A stretch of 64,000 bases of DNA, taken from Pseudomonas taeanensis MS-3. Its GTDB lineage: Bacteria; Pseudomonadota; Gammaproteobacteria; Pseudomonadales; Pseudomonadaceae. The stretch covers positions 27,941-91,940 of the forward strand of contig NZ_AWSQ01000002.1 of the NCBI RefSeq assembly GCF_000498575.2, in the 5' to 3' direction. Below the pieces are notes generated by a model. The model searched no databases, had not been told where the DNA came from, and saw only the letters and a list, made by a program, of their open reading frames with translations. Every line of letters starts with the position of its first letter. Within the stretch, counting starts at the first letter, position 1. Of this stretch, positions 53,759-63,884 are shown piece by piece. The position numbers were made by a program, and so were the translations under genes.

Positions 53759-55090
53759 CTACAGCACGCCGGCTTTCTTCCAGGCCAGGTAGCGGCTGAC
53801 CAGCTCCGGGCCGAGTTCGCCGGGGCGCACGTCGAGCACCGGCACGTTGTGCGCGAACAAGCGCTCATGCAGGCCGTTGCGGGCGTTCAAGTAGTCCACG
53901 GTGCCGCAGTAGGCCAGGGCCGTCTGATAATCCTGCACCGGGGTCGTGCGCAGGGTATCGAGCACCTCTTCGCGCAGGCTGGCGATCAGGACGCGGTGCT
54001 GGCGGCCCAGGCGTTGCACCGCGCCGAGCAATTCCTCGTCGTCCTCGTCACGCAGGTTGGTCACCAGCACCACCAGGGCGCGTCGACGCTGGCGGCTCAA
54101 CAGGGCCTGCGCGGCAGCGGCGAAGTCGGCCGGCTGCTGGCTGCTCTGCAGGTCGTAGACGCCGTTGAGCAGCACATTGAGCTGCGCCGGGCCTTTGACT
54201 GGCGCAAGAAAACGCCTGTGTTCGCCGGCGAAGGTACTCAGGCCGACCGCATCGCCCTGACGCAACGCCACATAGCTGAGCAGCAGGCAGGCATTCAGGG
54301 CGTGGTCGAAGTGCGACAGCTCGCCGTCCTGACTGCGCATGCGCCGGCCGCAGTCGAGCAGGAAGATGATCTGCTGGTCGCGCTCGTCCTGGTATTCGCG
54401 GGCGATCGGCGTGCGCTGGCGTGCGGTGGCCTTCCAGTCGATCTGCCGCAGGCTGTCGCCATCGCGAAACTCGCGCAGTTGGTGAAACTCCAGGCCCAGG
54501 CCACGCCGCGGCTGTTGGCGTACGCCGAGTTGGCTGAGCCAGTCGTCCACCGCCATCAGTTGCGCGCCGTACAGGCGGGCAAAGTCCGGGTAGACGCGGG
54601 TTTCGCCCGGCAGCTGCAGATAACGCCGCGCGCGCCAGAGGCCCAGCGGGCTGGGCAGGGCGATTTCAGCCTGGGGGAAGTGGAAGTGCCCGCGCTGCAA
54701 GGGCCGCACCCGGTAGGCGAACTGGGTCTGCTCGCCCGGATGCAAGTCGACGGCTTGCGGCAGGTGTTCGAAGGCCATGCCGTTGGGCAGATGATCGAAC
54801 ACCTCCAGGCTCAGTGGGCGGGCAAAGTCGTGGTGCAGGGTCAGGCGCACCTCGCTCCAGCGCCCCAGCGGCAGATTGCCGGGCAGCTGACGCTCGAGGC
54901 GCGGCGAGGGCATTTGTCGCAGGCGCAGGGCATCCAGCAGCGCCGCGCCGAGCAGTGCCAGGAGCCCGCCCCACCACAGCGCCTGCAGACTGCTCGGTAG
55001 ACGCACGTCCAGGGCGTCCAGGGTACCGAGCCCGATAGCCAGGCCGAGCAGGCAGGCGAGCAGGGCCAGCAGGGTGCGCGATGGTTTCAT
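53759..55090 (-). CDS. DUF58 protein of the MoxR operon
   Basis: A 443-residue protein with two N-terminal hydrophobic segments and the DUF58 signature 'LEFHQLREFRDGDSLRQIDWKATAR', followed by a von Willebrand A-like domain ('IIFLLDCGRRMRS'). DUF58/vWA proteins act with MoxR ATPases as chaperones or assembly factors. Start 55090 is used because the upstream extension lies in the moxR region. It is the last gene of the MoxR operon. Confidence 0.9.
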   Translation of the reverse strand: MKPSRTLLALLACLLGLAIGLGTLDALDVRLPSSLQALWWGGLLALLGAALLDALRLRQMPSPRLERQLPGNLPLGRWSEVRLTLHHDFARPLSLEVFDHLPNGMAFEHLPQAVDLHPGEQTQFAYRVRPLQRGHFHFPQAEIALPSPLGLWRARRYLQLPGETRVYPDFARLYGAQLMAVDDWLSQLGVRQQPRRGLGLEFHQLREFRDGDSLRQIDWKATARQRTPIAREYQDERDQQIIFLLDCGRRMRSQDGELSHFDHALNACLLLSYVALRQGDAVGLSTFAGEHRRFLAPVKGPAQLNVLLNGVYDLQSSQQPADFAAAAQALLSRQRRRALVVLVTNLRDEDDEELLGAVQRLGRQHRVLIASLREEVLDTLRTTPVQDYQTALAYCGTVDYLNARNGLHERLFAHNVPVLDVRPGELGPELVSRYLAWKKAGVL

Positions 55091-55127
55091 GTGGCAGTAC
55101 TTCTTCGCCAGGCAGGCATCGGTATGC

Positions 55128-56188
<1,061 letters not shown>

Positions 56189-56192
<4 letters not shown>

Positions 56193-57391
56193 AGGGCATT
56201 CCTAAGGGTTTGCAGGCGGGCAACCTGTCGAGTGAAATCGGCGGCGCCGAGGCGCTGCTTGGGCAGTGGCCGCATGGCTTGGCTGATGGTGTTGGCGGGC
56301 AAGCCGCTCAGACGTTTGAGTATCTGCCACTGCTCGGCTACGGCGAGTCGTTCGAAACCGGGGTGACGGCGCCGCGCACGGCGCTGGATGTCCTGTTGCA
56401 GGCCGTGCAACAAGCTGTGCGGGCCGCCGTGACGGAGGAGGAAGTCGGCGCTGCCGCGCAGGTGTTCCTGCAATTGCCGGCGGCTGAGACTGGCCGGTAA
56501 CTGCAAGGGGCCCTGGCGCATGCCGACATGCCACAGGCCGAACAGGGTGAGCAGCAAGAGGGCGATCAGGGCCTTCGGGAAGTGCCGCAGCAGCAGGCTG
56601 GCGAGGCCATCGCGTTCGGCGCGGTAGAGCAGGGTTACCGCGCTGTCCTGGCTGAGGTACCAGAGCAGCCAGGCGTTGTCGTATTTGGCGATCTTGTCGT
56701 TCTGCCAGAGCCAGGCGTCGCTGAGTACGCTAATCAGCCCGTCGCCATGGTAGAGCTCAAGCAGGTGGGTCGCGGCGCCGCTGTTGGCCCAGGCGTGGGC
56801 GCGATCTTTCGCGTCGTAGAGGTGGAAGTCGGTGTCGAAGCCGAAGTAGGCCGGTGCCTGTTCATTTTCCAGGTAGAGCTGGGTCAGTTCGGGGTGGCGA
56901 TTAGCCTGCTCGGGGGCATTCTGTGGCGCTACCTCATCTGCATCTGACGCTTCAGTGTCGGCGGCGTCGAGGTCGTCACTGGCGTACTGCTGAATGCCCA
57001 GGCGGTCGAGCAGCAGGTCGCCGCTTTTGCCATCGCCCTCATCCCACAGGCGCTCGGCGACAAACAACAGGTGCCCGCCTTTGGCCGCCCAGGCCAGCAA
57101 GCGTTCGGCTTGCAGCGGGGTCATCTGCTGACGGTCACCGAGCAACAGCAAGGTCTGGCCGGCGCTGGGCAGCGTCGGCAATAGCGCAAGGCTGTCGGCG
57201 CGCTGTACTGCGATACCCTGTTTGCGCAAGAACAGCTCGGCGGCCAGGTAGGGATTGGCGAGCGCCTCCGGTGCCGGGCCGTGTTCGAGGGTTTCCTGAT
57301 AGGGTACGGCGCGGCTGAGCAGGTAGGCGCCGAGCCCGCCGATAATGAGGAGCAGCAGGACGCCGAGCAGCAGTTGGCTACGCCGACTCAT
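56189..57391 (-). CDS. DUF4350 membrane protein
   Basis: A 400-residue protein with an N-terminal anchor helix (LLLGVLLLLIIGGLGAYLLS), a periplasm-facing middle domain including the 'RLLAWAAKGGHLLFVAERLWDEGDG' segment, a second helix (ALIALLLLTLFGLWHVG) near residue 285, and a cytoplasmic tail. This is the DUF4350 architecture. The function is unknown; it is always within MoxR/DUF4129 clusters. Start 57391 overlaps the DUF4129 stop by four bases. Confidence 0.85.
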
Positions 57392-58968
57392 GCCGGTGCT
57401 CCGCCATCGAACTGGCGCCGCCAGCCGGCACACAGGCTGTGCAGACTGTCTGCCGGCGGTACCCGGTGACCATAGGCGAGGTTTTGCCAATGCAGGGTCA
57501 GCGCTTGGCTGAAATCGATCAGCTCGGTCTGCTCCAGGCCTTGCACCAGTTGCAGCACTTCGGCCTCGGTATGCGCGCTTTTCAGCGGCAATCGATAGTC
57601 ATGCAGCAGGCGGCTGAGCAGGGCGCGGTAGAGCAGGCCGAGCGCGGCACGTGGCTGTTCGGCCCAGAGCCGTTCGACCTCGCTGGCGACATCCTCGGGC
57701 AGGCTGTCCGGGGCTACTTCCAGGCCGAACAGCTGGCTGGGGGGCGCCGAGGTGCGGCGCTGGACTGGTCCCAGGCGCCCGACAAAGGTGCTGAGCCAGT
57801 CGCGATAGCGCCACAGCAACAGCCCAACCACGCCCAGAACTGCCGCCCAGAGCAGCGCCTCGAAAAACAGCGCGACGCCGTCGAGGGTCTTCCAGAACTC
57901 GCCCAGCTTGAAGAACGCTTCGATCAGCTTCAGCAGGTTTTTGATAGTGCCTTGGTCCAGCTCCTCAGTCTGTTGCTCCTCGCCGAAGCGCCAGCGGGTG
58001 ACGGTTTCACGGTGCTCGAAGGGCGGCTGATCGAGCAGTTGCTCGATGCTCTGGCGTGCGGCCTGGCTGCTCAGCGGTTGCTTGAGCAGGCGTTCGCTTT
58101 GCGGGCCGAAGGGGTCTTCCATGGGCAGTGGGCCGCTGCTGGCTGATTCGGCCCAGGCCGGGCTTGGCGCTTGCAGCAGTAACAGGCCACAGCCCAGCAG
58201 CAGGGCGTAGGCAACGCCCGTCAGGCGTTGGCGTAATTGGCGAAAGACCAGCTCGATGTCCCAGGCCTCAAGGGCGGTGCGTCGATTCAGATAGAGGGTG
58301 AAGCCACAGGCGACGTAGACCGGCTCCCAGACGACCAGCAGCAGGGCGTAGAGCAGATTGGACAGGTGTTCCAGCCATAGCCAGTCACCGGCTGCCGCAT
58401 CGATCAGGCTCTGCCAACTCCAATTCAGCTCGATCTGCTGGGGCAGCAGCAGATAGAACAGGCTGATCAGGCCCAGCCACAGGGCCATTTCCAGGTGCAT
58501 GCCGACCAGGGTCAGCCAGGTCGCGGCGCCCGCATCGCGTTGGCCAAGCACCACCAGGCGCTGGCTGCGGGCCTGACCGGAGAGGTTCTCGAGCTGCAGC
58601 GTCGGCAGATCGAAGCTGCGGGTCAGGCTGAAGCGGCGCCAGGTCAGGCTGGCCAGCAGTTGCGGGTTGAGCAGGCCGGGCAGGGCTCTCAGCGCCTGTT
58701 TGAGACTGGGCGTATCGCCAAACAAGGCGTGCGAGAGGATGTACAAGGGCAGGCGTTCGTAAGCCGGCTTCAGCCACCAGAACAGCAATACCGCCCAGCC
58801 GGGGGATTCCCACAGCAACAGGCAGAGCACGGCGAAGATCGGCAGGGTGACCAACGCCCAGCTGGCCATCAACAGGCCGGCGTGCCGGCGGGCCAGGAGT
58901 ACGCCGAGGTCCAGTGCTTCCCAGGCGCTGCGCGGGCGGATTGCCACGCTGGCGTCAGTCAGGCGCAT
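57388..58968 (-). CDS. DUF4129 membrane protein
   Basis: A 526-residue membrane protein with several N-terminal hydrophobic helices, another near 'ALLWAAVLGVVGLLLWRYRDW', and a C-terminal DUF4129 domain ('RAALGLLYRALLSRLLHDYRLPLKSAHTEAEVLQLV'). DUF4129 domains resemble the transglutaminase-associated C-terminus of MoxR-linked proteins. The function is unknown. It overlaps the SpoIIM-like gene by 14 bases. Confidence 0.87.
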   Translation of the reverse strand: MRLTDASVAIRPRSAWEALDLGVLLARRHAGLLMASWALVTLPIFAVLCLLLWESPGWAVLLFWWLKPAYERLPLYILSHALFGDTPSLKQALRALPGLLNPQLLASLTWRRFSLTRSFDLPTLQLENLSGQARSQRLVVLGQRDAGAATWLTLVGMHLEMALWLGLISLFYLLLPQQIELNWSWQSLIDAAAGDWLWLEHLSNLLYALLLVVWEPVYVACGFTLYLNRRTALEAWDIELVFRQLRQRLTGVAYALLLGCGLLLLQAPSPAWAESASSGPLPMEDPFGPQSERLLKQPLSSQAARQSIEQLLDQPPFEHRETVTRWRFGEEQQTEELDQGTIKNLLKLIEAFFKLGEFWKTLDGVALFFEALLWAAVLGVVGLLLWRYRDWLSTFVGRLGPVQRRTSAPPSQLFGLEVAPDSLPEDVASEVERLWAEQPRAALGLLYRALLSRLLHDYRLPLKSAHTEAEVLQLVQGLEQTELIDFSQALTLHWQNLAYGHRVPPADSLHSLCAGWRRQFDGGAPA

Positions 58969-59935
58969 GTGTACCTCGTCCTGCCAACAGCAGGTAGGCC
59001 AGCACCAACAGCCACAGCCCGCCGCCGACCAGGTATTTAAGCGTCGGGCTGGCGAGGGTCATCGACGACCAGTACGCCTCGATAAAGGCCGCCATTAGCA
59101 GGAACACAATCACCCCGCCAATCAGCCGCACGCTGCGCGCGGCGGCCAGACGCAAGGCGTCGCCGCGTGTCAGGCGCCCAGGCGCGAGCAGCGCCCAGCC
59201 GAGTTTGAGGCCGGCGCCACCGGCCAGGGCGATGGCCGTCAACTCGAATGCGCCGTGGCCGACGACGAAGGACCAGAAGGTGGCGCCATAGCCGATCTGC
59301 GTCAGGTGGCCGGCCACCGCGCCAATCATCAGGCCGTTGAACAGCAGGAAGAACAGGCTGCCTAGGCCAAACAACAGGCCGCTGGCGAAGGTCTGAAAGG
59401 CAATGCCGATGTTGTTCATGATGTAGTAGCCGAACATCACCCAATCGTCGCCGGAGCCGCGCTCTGCGAAGCGTCCGAGGCGGCTGGCGTCAGGGTCGTA
59501 CATGCGCTCCATGCTCGCCACTTGTTCCGGGTCGACCAGGCTGTAGATCAGCTCGGGGAATGCATAGACCAGCGCGCCCATACCCAGCAGGCTGCCGAAA
59601 AACAGCAGGCTGGCGGCCAGCACATAGCGCCATTCGGCCCGCACCAGGCGCGGAAAGCCGCCGAGCAGGAAACCGATCAGTTGCGCGCCCAGCGGGCTAC
59701 GGTGGCGATAGAACTGCTGGTGGCCGCGCATTGCCAGCTGCTGCAGCTGCTCGATCAGGTGGCTGCTGTAACCGCGTGCCTGCGCCAGGGCTAGCTGCTG
59801 GCACAGGCGTCGGTAGTCATGGGCAAATAACTTGCACTGCTGGCGGTCGGCTTTGCCGCGCGCGAGCGCATCGAGCAGCGCACTGAAGGTCTGCCAGTCG
59901 GCTTGATGACGACTTTCGAACAGGCTCTGTTTCAT
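58955..59935 (-). CDS. SpoIIM/DUF95-family membrane protein
   Basis: A 326-residue membrane protein with an N-terminal helical cytoplasmic part and five or so transmembrane segments, including 'LFFLLFNGLMIGAVAGHLTQIGYGATFWSFVVGHGAFELTAIAL', the stage-II-sporulation-M signature (GHGxFEL). The organism does not sporulate by context; the gene belongs to the MoxR cluster. It overlaps the RDD gene by four bases. Confidence 0.88.
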   Translation of the reverse strand: MKQSLFESRHQADWQTFSALLDALARGKADRQQCKLFAHDYRRLCQQLALAQARGYSSHLIEQLQQLAMRGHQQFYRHRSPLGAQLIGFLLGGFPRLVRAEWRYVLAASLLFFGSLLGMGALVYAFPELIYSLVDPEQVASMERMYDPDASRLGRFAERGSGDDWVMFGYYIMNNIGIAFQTFASGLLFGLGSLFFLLFNGLMIGAVAGHLTQIGYGATFWSFVVGHGAFELTAIALAGGAGLKLGWALLAPGRLTRGDALRLAAARSVRLIGGVIVFLLMAAFIEAYWSSMTLASPTLKYLVGGGLWLLVLAYLLLAGRGTHAPD

Positions 59936-60654
59936 GTCGAGCCCAACAAGCCGCGGGCGATGCCGTTGATCTGCTGTTCGGCCTGCTCGGCAGGCACTTG
60001 CAAGGGCTCGGCGAGAATCGCCGCCAGCTCGGCGCGGCGTGCGCTGGACAGGCTGTCGGCGCGCTCGGCGAAGCCCTGAAACGCACGTTGCTCGCTGAAG
60101 CTGAGAGCAAAAGGTGCACGCAGGCTCTCGGCTTGCGGCAAGACCGGGCGCGCGATGGGCAGGTCCCGATACACCACCAGGGTGCCGGCGGCCAGGTCGC
60201 CGAGGCGCTTGAAGGCCGGGTGGTTGAGGCAGCTGAGGATGCCCAGGGTGTAGCCGAACGGCAGGATGTCGACGAAGCGCAGCAGATTGCGGGTCAGCGA
60301 GGCGGCCCAGCCGACTGGGGTGCCGTCATCGTGTATCACCCGCAGGCCCAGCAGCTGCTTACCCGGGGTGCGGCCCTGGTTGAACACCTCGAACAGCACC
60401 ATGTACCACCAGGTCACCAGGAACAACAGAACGGTCGCCAGGCCCATGCCGAACTGGCCGAGCAGGCCAAGGACGATGAACAGCACCAAGAGCAACAGGC
60501 CGCGAATCGTCAGGTCGATGGCGAACGCCAAGGCGCGTGGCACCAGGCCTGCAGGACGCAAAAGCAGATCGATGCCTTCCGGGGTTTCCACCTGATAGCG
60601 GGTGTCCAGCACAGGGTGAGGCACGGCGGGTGGAGTGGTGATCGAGGAGGGCAT
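59932..60654 (-). CDS. RDD-family membrane protein
   Basis: A 240-residue protein with the RDD domain (about 28-150: 'GLVPRALAFAIDLTIRGLLLLV', 'GRTPGKQLLGLRVI', 'SLTRNLLRFVDILPFGYTLG'). Possibly ion or osmolyte transport; not established. First gene of the six-gene coupled MoxR operon. Confidence 0.87.
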   Translation of the reverse strand: MPSSITTPPAVPHPVLDTRYQVETPEGIDLLLRPAGLVPRALAFAIDLTIRGLLLLVLFIVLGLLGQFGMGLATVLLFLVTWWYMVLFEVFNQGRTPGKQLLGLRVIHDDGTPVGWAASLTRNLLRFVDILPFGYTLGILSCLNHPAFKRLGDLAAGTLVVYRDLPIARPVLPQAESLRAPFALSFSEQRAFQGFAERADSLSSARRAELAAILAEPLQVPAEQAEQQINGIARGLLGST

Positions 60655-60745
60655 CGGCAGGCTGCGTCGAAGAAAGCCCGATGCTAGCCAGCAGCAGGCG
60701 GAGAAGCAACCAGACCCGTTCGTGGGCCCGGCAGCATGAGGCGGA

Positions 60746-61504
60746 TCACGCGAGTGGCCGCACGCCGAAGATGGTGCGATAGAGCACGCCCATCGAGATG
60801 ACGAACAGAGGGATGGCCCAAATCAAGCCGATGCCCAGCGGCAGGACGCCGATCAGCGTAATCAGCCCGAGCAGCAGGAACAGGCCGAAGACCTTGAACC
60901 AGTGCTGGCTGATGGCTTTGCGCGAGGCTTCCATGGCCTGCCAAGGCGACAGGCCACGCTCGACCACCAGCGGGACCGCGAGCATATACGCGATGGCCAG
61001 GTATAGGCCTGGGATGATTAGCAGGAACATGCCGAGGTAGATCAGCAACATGCTGACGATCGCGGTGATCAGCAGCGGCAGAGTGCGGCCGAAGTGGCTG
61101 AAGATTTCGTTGAAGCTGATCGGCTGGTCGACTGCGCGGCGGATGCCGACCATGTTGATGCCAGCCATGAATGGGTAGGCCAGGGCCGAAGCCAGCAAGG
61201 AAATGGCCATTTCGCCGACTATGACCCCAGTAGGGTTTTCACTGAGGATGCCTAGGATGCTGAGGGCGCCGCCGAGCACGAAGGAGATCGCGAACAGCGC
61301 GGCGTAAAACACGATAAAGCCACCGATGATGATGCCTTTGGTGCCTTTGATGCGCTGCCAGGATTCGCTGAGCACTGCGCCGATACTGAAGTCATAGCCG
61401 CGGCTCAGGGCATGTTCGATACTCGGCACCTGGCCGTCGGCTTGCACTTCTCGCAGGTTGCTAATGGGTGCTGCGTAAGGATTGGGGCTGATGGCGTCAC
61501 TCAT
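60746..61504 (-). CDS. multi-pass membrane protein with BPSS1780-like domain
   Basis: A 252-residue integral membrane protein with about six helices ('IIIGGFIVFYAALFAISFVLGG', 'LLITAIVSMLLIYLGMFLLIIPGLYLAIAYMLAVPLVVE'). The segment 'VPLVVERGLSPWQAMEASRKAISQHWFKVFGLFLLL' is characteristic of BPSS1780/DUF975-type membrane proteins. The function is unknown. It is 91 bp upstream of the RDD gene on the same strand, so it may be part of, or precede, the MoxR operon. Confidence 0.8.
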   Translation of the reverse strand: MSDAISPNPYAAPISNLREVQADGQVPSIEHALSRGYDFSIGAVLSESWQRIKGTKGIIIGGFIVFYAALFAISFVLGGALSILGILSENPTGVIVGEMAISLLASALAYPFMAGINMVGIRRAVDQPISFNEIFSHFGRTLPLLITAIVSMLLIYLGMFLLIIPGLYLAIAYMLAVPLVVERGLSPWQAMEASRKAISQHWFKVFGLFLLLGLITLIGVLPLGIGLIWAIPLFVISMGVLYRTIFGVRPLA

Positions 61505-61844
61505 GGGGCGTCCTTGTACTGAGTGTTATGACGTTAAGTCGGACATGCTAGCGGTGCTGGCATTTGGCCCGCAAGGCGCTGTCAGTTGCTGGGCGTAGTG
61601 CTGTGCGCTGGGTCAAGGTTTGCAATGCGCCGAGAGGGCGAAGAATCCGCCGGCTGGCAGATGCTAGCAGGCCGTTGAAAAACTACTGCGCTAGGCTATG
61701 CAGCGTTGAAATCGGCCTCAAAATGCTCATTTACAACACGTAAACTGCGCTTTTTCGGCCGCTTTCGCCTTGCCTAACCGTCGCTCGCTACATTTTTCAA
61801 CGGCCTGCTAGACTGCCTCGGCCTCCGGACTTAGGAAAAACGAC
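61505..61844. other. 340-bp intergenic region, divergent membrane protein / sbcB
   Basis: Contains MITE family C copy 3 (61668-61807) near its right end. The 61505-61660 segment must hold the promoter of the minus-strand gene; I see no strong consensus element. AGGA (61833-61836) is the sbcB ribosome-binding site. Confidence 0.6.
61668..61807. mobile_element. MITE family C, copy 3 (intact ends)
   Basis: A 140-bp element with perfect 15-bp inverted ends CAGGCCGTTGAAAAA / TTTTTCAACGGCCTG and CTAG direct duplications (61664-61667, 61808-61811). Together with the palindromic CTAG this gives a 19-bp inverted repeat. No open frame. It ends 37 bp before the sbcB start codon and could influence its transcription. 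Confidence 0.9.
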
Positions 61845-63275
61845 GTGACCTCCAGCCTGTTCTGGTACGACTACGAGACCACCGGTATCGACCCTCGCCG
61901 CGATCGCCCCGTGCAGGTCGCCGGGATTCGCACCGACGAAGACCTCAACGAAATCGCCGAGCCGCTGAATATCTACTGCCAGCCCAGTGACGATATCCTA
62001 CCGCACCCGGCGGCTTGTCTGGTCACCGGTATCACGCCGAGCCAGCTGGCGCAGCATGGGTTGAGCGAAGCCGAATTCATGACCTGCATTCACGCCGAGT
62101 TGGTCCAACCAGGCACCTGCGGCGTGGGTTACAACAGTCTGCGATTCGACGATGAAGTTACCCGTTACAGCTTCTATCGGAATTTCTTCGATCCCTATGC
62201 CCGCGAGTGGCAGGGTGGCAACAGTCGCTGGGATTTGATCGATCTGGTGCGTGCCGCCTATGCCCTGCGCCCGGAAGGGATCGTCTGGCCAGAGGAGGAG
62301 GGGCGTGTCAGCCTCAAGTTGGAACGGCTGACCGCGGCCAACGGCATCGACCACGGCCAGGCCCACGATGCCTTGTCCGATGTGCGTGCGACCATCGCCC
62401 TGGCCCGCTTGATCCGCAGCAAGCAGCCCAAGCTGTATGACTACCTCTATCAATTGCGCAGCAAACAGCGGGTGCTCGATAAGATTCGCTTGCTGCAGCC
62501 TCTGGTGCATATTTCCGGGCGCTTCGCCGGTTCCCGACATTATTTGGCGCTGGTATTGCCACTGGCCTGGCACCCGCGCAATCGCAATGCCTTGATCGTC
62601 TGTGATTTACACGCCGATCCCACGCCGTTACTCGACGAAGATGCGCAGACCTTGCGCCAGCGGCTATATACCCGTCGCGAGCAACTCGCGGAAGGTGAGT
62701 TACCGGTGCCGTTGAAGTTGCTGCATATCAATCGGTGTCCGGTGGTGGCGCCTTTGAGTGTGTTGCGCAGCGAGGATATTCAACGCTTGCAGCTGGATAT
62801 GACGGGCTATCAGACGCGCGCGAATAAACTCGCGGAGTCACAAGGGCTGTGGCAGGACAAACTCGCTCAGGTGTATGGCGAAGAGAGTTTCGCCCCCAAC
62901 GATGATCCAGAGCAGCAGTTGTACGATGGTTTTATCGGTGATCGTGACCGGCGCTTATGCGAGCAGGTGCGTAGTGCCGAGCCACAACAATTGTCACAGG
63001 ATGTCTGGCCGTTCGACGATGCTCGATTGCCTGAATTGTTATTTCGTTATCGCGCCCGTAATTTTTTCCCGAGCTTAAGCACAGAGGAACAACAGCGCTG
63101 GAGAACCTTTTGTCAGCAACGTTTAACGCTGCCTGAGTTCGGCGCGCCAAATACCTTGGCGAGTTTTGAGGCTGCGCTGGGAGAGCTGTTCGAGACTGCG
63201 ACGGCCGATCAGCAGGCGCTATTGGCCGGGTGGCGCGAGTATGCACAGCAGTTGCGTCAGCGTTATGCCATTTGA
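61845..63275 (+). CDS. sbcB: exodeoxyribonuclease I
   Basis: ExoI digests single-stranded DNA 3' to 5' and suppresses recombination side reactions. The 476-residue DnaQ-fold nuclease has the ExoI motif FWYDYETTGIDP (6-17), ExoII 'GYNSLRFDDEVTRY' and ExoIII 'DHGQAHDALSDVRATIALA', and the SH3-like and C-terminal domains typical of SbcB. GTG start at 61845 with AGGA upstream. In P. aeruginosa it lies between the MoxR cluster and mvaT, as here. Confidence 0.96.
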   Translation: MTSSLFWYDYETTGIDPRRDRPVQVAGIRTDEDLNEIAEPLNIYCQPSDDILPHPAACLVTGITPSQLAQHGLSEAEFMTCIHAELVQPGTCGVGYNSLRFDDEVTRYSFYRNFFDPYAREWQGGNSRWDLIDLVRAAYALRPEGIVWPEEEGRVSLKLERLTAANGIDHGQAHDALSDVRATIALARLIRSKQPKLYDYLYQLRSKQRVLDKIRLLQPLVHISGRFAGSRHYLALVLPLAWHPRNRNALIVCDLHADPTPLLDEDAQTLRQRLYTRREQLAEGELPVPLKLLHINRCPVVAPLSVLRSEDIQRLQLDMTGYQTRANKLAESQGLWQDKLAQVYGEESFAPNDDPEQQLYDGFIGDRDRRLCEQVRSAEPQQLSQDVWPFDDARLPELLFRYRARNFFPSLSTEEQQRWRTFCQQRLTLPEFGAPNTLASFEAALGELFETATADQQALLAGWREYAQQLRQRYAI

Positions 63276-63400
63276 AAACTTGAGCGAGTGCCAGATAGTC
63301 GAGCTATTGCCGCGGGAAAATGTTGTCTGGTATTGCCAGTCGGGCGGTTACTGTTTCGGGCAGTCGGTATTGAGTAGGCTGTACGGAAGGTAGACAGCCA

Positions 63401-63440
63401 CGCATAAAAAACGCCAGCAATAGCTGGCGTTTTTTATGCG
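63401..63440. terminator. bidirectional terminator between sbcB and mvaT
   Basis: Perfect 18-base arms CGCATAAAAAACGCCAGC (63401-63418) and its complement (63423-63440) around a 4-base loop. With A/T tracts on both sides it serves the converging sbcB and mvaT transcripts. Confidence 0.92.
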
Positions 63441-63466
63441 TTCAAACTGCAGTGCAGTCGCAGGGC

Positions 63467-63841
63467 TTAGTCCAGCAGGGTCACCCAGCTTTCCACGACG
63501 TCGGAGCCCCACTTGGCTTTCCACTCTTTCAGGGTCTTGTGGTTGCCACCCTTGGTTTCGATCACTTCACCGTTGTGCGGGTTCTTGTACTGCTTAACTT
63601 TACGTGCGCGCTTGGTGCCGGTGGTCTTAGCTGCGCGTGGAGCCTTGCTGGCTTTGGCGTCCGGGTCGAGCATGGCAATGATGTCGCGCAGGGACTTCTG
63701 ATACTCACCCATCAGAGTGCGCAGCTTACCTTCGAATTCCAATTCTTTTTGCAGCTTGTCGTCTTGCGACATGCTTTTCAGGCGCGCTTGCAGTTCTTTG
63801 ATGGCTTCTTCTGTGGCGCGGTAATCGTTGATCAGCGACAT
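63467..63841 (-). CDS. mvaT: H-NS-like xenogeneic silencer MvaT
   Basis: A 124-residue nucleoid protein of the MvaT/MvaU family that silences AT-rich foreign DNA in Pseudomonas. The N-terminal coiled-coil (about 1-60, 'YRATEEAIKELQARLKSMSQDDKLQKELEFEGKL') mediates oligomerisation. A linker 'KASKAPRAAKTTGTKRARKVKQYKNPHNGE' and the C-terminal AT-hook-like domain with 'RKVKQYKNPHNGEVIETKGGNHKTLKEWKAKWG' complete it. Ribosome-binding site AAGGTA. Converges on sbcB. Confidence 0.96.
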   Translation of the reverse strand: MSLINDYRATEEAIKELQARLKSMSQDDKLQKELEFEGKLRTLMGEYQKSLRDIIAMLDPDAKASKAPRAAKTTGTKRARKVKQYKNPHNGEVIETKGGNHKTLKEWKAKWGSDVVESWVTLLD

Positions 63842-63878
63842 GTGGCTTACCTTGAGATGTAGATGAAATGTTGGCTAA

Positions 63879-63884
63879 GTATTA
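63879..63884 (-). promoter_or_regulatory. possible mvaT -10 element
   Basis: On the minus strand TGC-TAATAC (63884-63879) is an extended -10-like hexamer 37 bp upstream of the mvaT ATG. No convincing -35 at 17 bp. The rest of the upstream region (63885-64000) is relatively AT-rich near 63900-63925 and shows nothing else. Confidence 0.3.

Noticed and set aside
59932..61504. Sporulation-related function from the SpoIIM-like gene
   Set aside because: The gene is part of a MoxR cluster in a Pseudomonas context; the family name reflects the fold only.
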